Shown piece after piece: positions 61,456-61,810 of a DNA stretch of 61,810 nucleotides. The notes under the pieces are model-generated. The model ran no database searches and was not told the DNA's origin. It saw nothing but the letters and a program-made list of their open reading frames with translations. Source of the DNA: an uncultured Prevotellaceae bacterium. Its GTDB lineage: Bacteria; Bacteroidota; Bacteroidia; Bacteroidales; Bacteroidaceae. Within the stretch, counting starts at the first letter, position 1; the number at the start of each line of letters is the position of its first letter. The stretch covers positions 1-61,810 of the forward strand of contig CACXVS010000018.1 in the NCBI GenBank assembly GCA_902771155.1, given 5' to 3'. A program made the position numbers and the translations under genes.

Positions 61456-61810
61456 TTACTCCTCAACAGCAGCCTGTGCGGCGGCAAGGCGTGCGATGGG
61501 CACACGGAACGGAGAGCAAGATGCGTAGTTCATGCCGATCTTAGCACAGAACTTAACAGAGCTGGGCTCACCACCATGCTCACCACAGATACCGCAACGC
61601 AGGTCAGGACGTACTTCACGACCTTCCTTCACAGCGAACTTGATGAGACGGCCAACACCCTTCTGGTCGAGTACCTGGAACGGGTCAACCTTCAGAATCT
61701 TCTTGTCGAGATATACAGGCAGGAACGATGCGATATCGTCGCGGCTGTAACCGAAGGTCATCTGAGTCAGGTCGTTGGTACCGAATGAGAAGTACTGAGC
61801 CTCCTCAGCG
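61456..61810 (-). CDS. ppdK: pyruvate phosphate dikinase, C-terminal end
   Basis: The frame is open from the window edge to a stop at 61456, giving the last 117 residues. [25 protein letters not shown] and [10 protein letters not shown] belong to the PEP/pyruvate-binding barrel. [21 protein letters not shown] carries the catalytic Cys. [21 protein letters not shown] closes the protein. It interconverts pyruvate plus ATP plus Pi with PEP plus AMP plus PPi, central to Prevotella glycolysis and gluconeogenesis. Confidence 0.95.
   Translation of the reverse strand, partial: AEEAQYFSFGTNDLTQMTFGYSRDDIASFLPVYLDKKILKVDPFQVLDQKGVGRLIKFAVKEGREVRPDLRCGICGEHGGEPSSVKFCAKIGMNYASCSPFRVPIARLAAAQAAVEE

Noticed and set aside
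1..61810. tRNA or rRNA genes
   Set aside because: None recognised by eye on either strand; a tRNAscan-type search would be needed to be certain.

Overview
The window reads as a chromosomal segment of a Bacteroidales bacterium, most likely Prevotellaceae (Prevotella or Segatella-like). The evidence is many Bacteroidetes-type -7 boxes (TAnnTTTG, several with a TTTG or TTG about 19-20 bp upstream), almost no Shine-Dalgarno signals, and several Bacteroidetes-restricted families (DUF3256, DUF4270, DUF4296, DUF4421, DUF5112/5113). A BspA-type leucine-rich-repeat surface protein and a free-standing GT5-like glycogen synthase domain fit the same picture. The class is secure; the genus is inference.

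Layout. Positions 1-9.5 kb (minus strand, visibly GC-richer): start of a GH51 arabinofuranosidase, an SGNH hydrolase, a PIF1/RecD-like helicase, a membrane protein, a response regulator, a very large hybrid sensor kinase, and KDPG aldolase plus 2-keto-3-deoxygluconate kinase. Positions 9.6-14.3 kb (plus): LacI-type regulator, altronate dehydratase, NhaC-type antiporter and an unknown protein. With kdgK/kdgA these form a divergent hexuronate-catabolism locus. At 14.3-21.7 kb: a GH25 lysozyme, then the threonine operon thrA, apgM-like and thrC with a trailing DUF4421 gene. The apgM-like gene stands where thrB would be expected.

Positions 21.7-24.6 kb are accessory: paired palindromes, a chimeric ORF made of a SpoU-methyltransferase N-terminus and an IS21 IstB remnant, an LRR surface protein, and a 120-nt imperfect hairpin that may be a 6S-like RNA or a long 5' leader. 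Positions 24.6-45.6 kb are housekeeping: rRNA/tRNA methyltransferases, mtgA, an OmpA lipoprotein, proS, paaK, a nucleoside transporter, lspA, a DksA-like protein, ileS, dcuB, a glucosaminidase, cdd, rubrerythrin and tex.

Positions 45.6-48.2 kb hold the most unusual locus. A stand-alone reverse transcriptase of about 405 aa is preceded by a 140-nt RNA-like segment with a closing stem, an H-type pseudoknot and a hairpin. Upstream of that lie a 173-aa protein of unknown function and a promoter that could drive all three. Just beyond is a 508-bp non-coding element with two inverted arrays of five 11-bp repeats and matching outlying single repeats, symmetric to the base pair. I regard this as the best candidate for an undescribed system, perhaps related to retrons or defence-associated RTs, but this is inference.

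Positions 48.2-61.8 kb return to housekeeping genes: hisS, purA, a Fur-family regulator, an AlkD-like protein, dipeptidyl-peptidase III, an AraC-type HTH protein, recQ, the GT5 protein, a DUF4270 lipoprotein, a 42-aa protein, a UvrD/PcrA helicase and the 3' end of ppdK. I saw no rRNA or tRNA genes and no CRISPR array.
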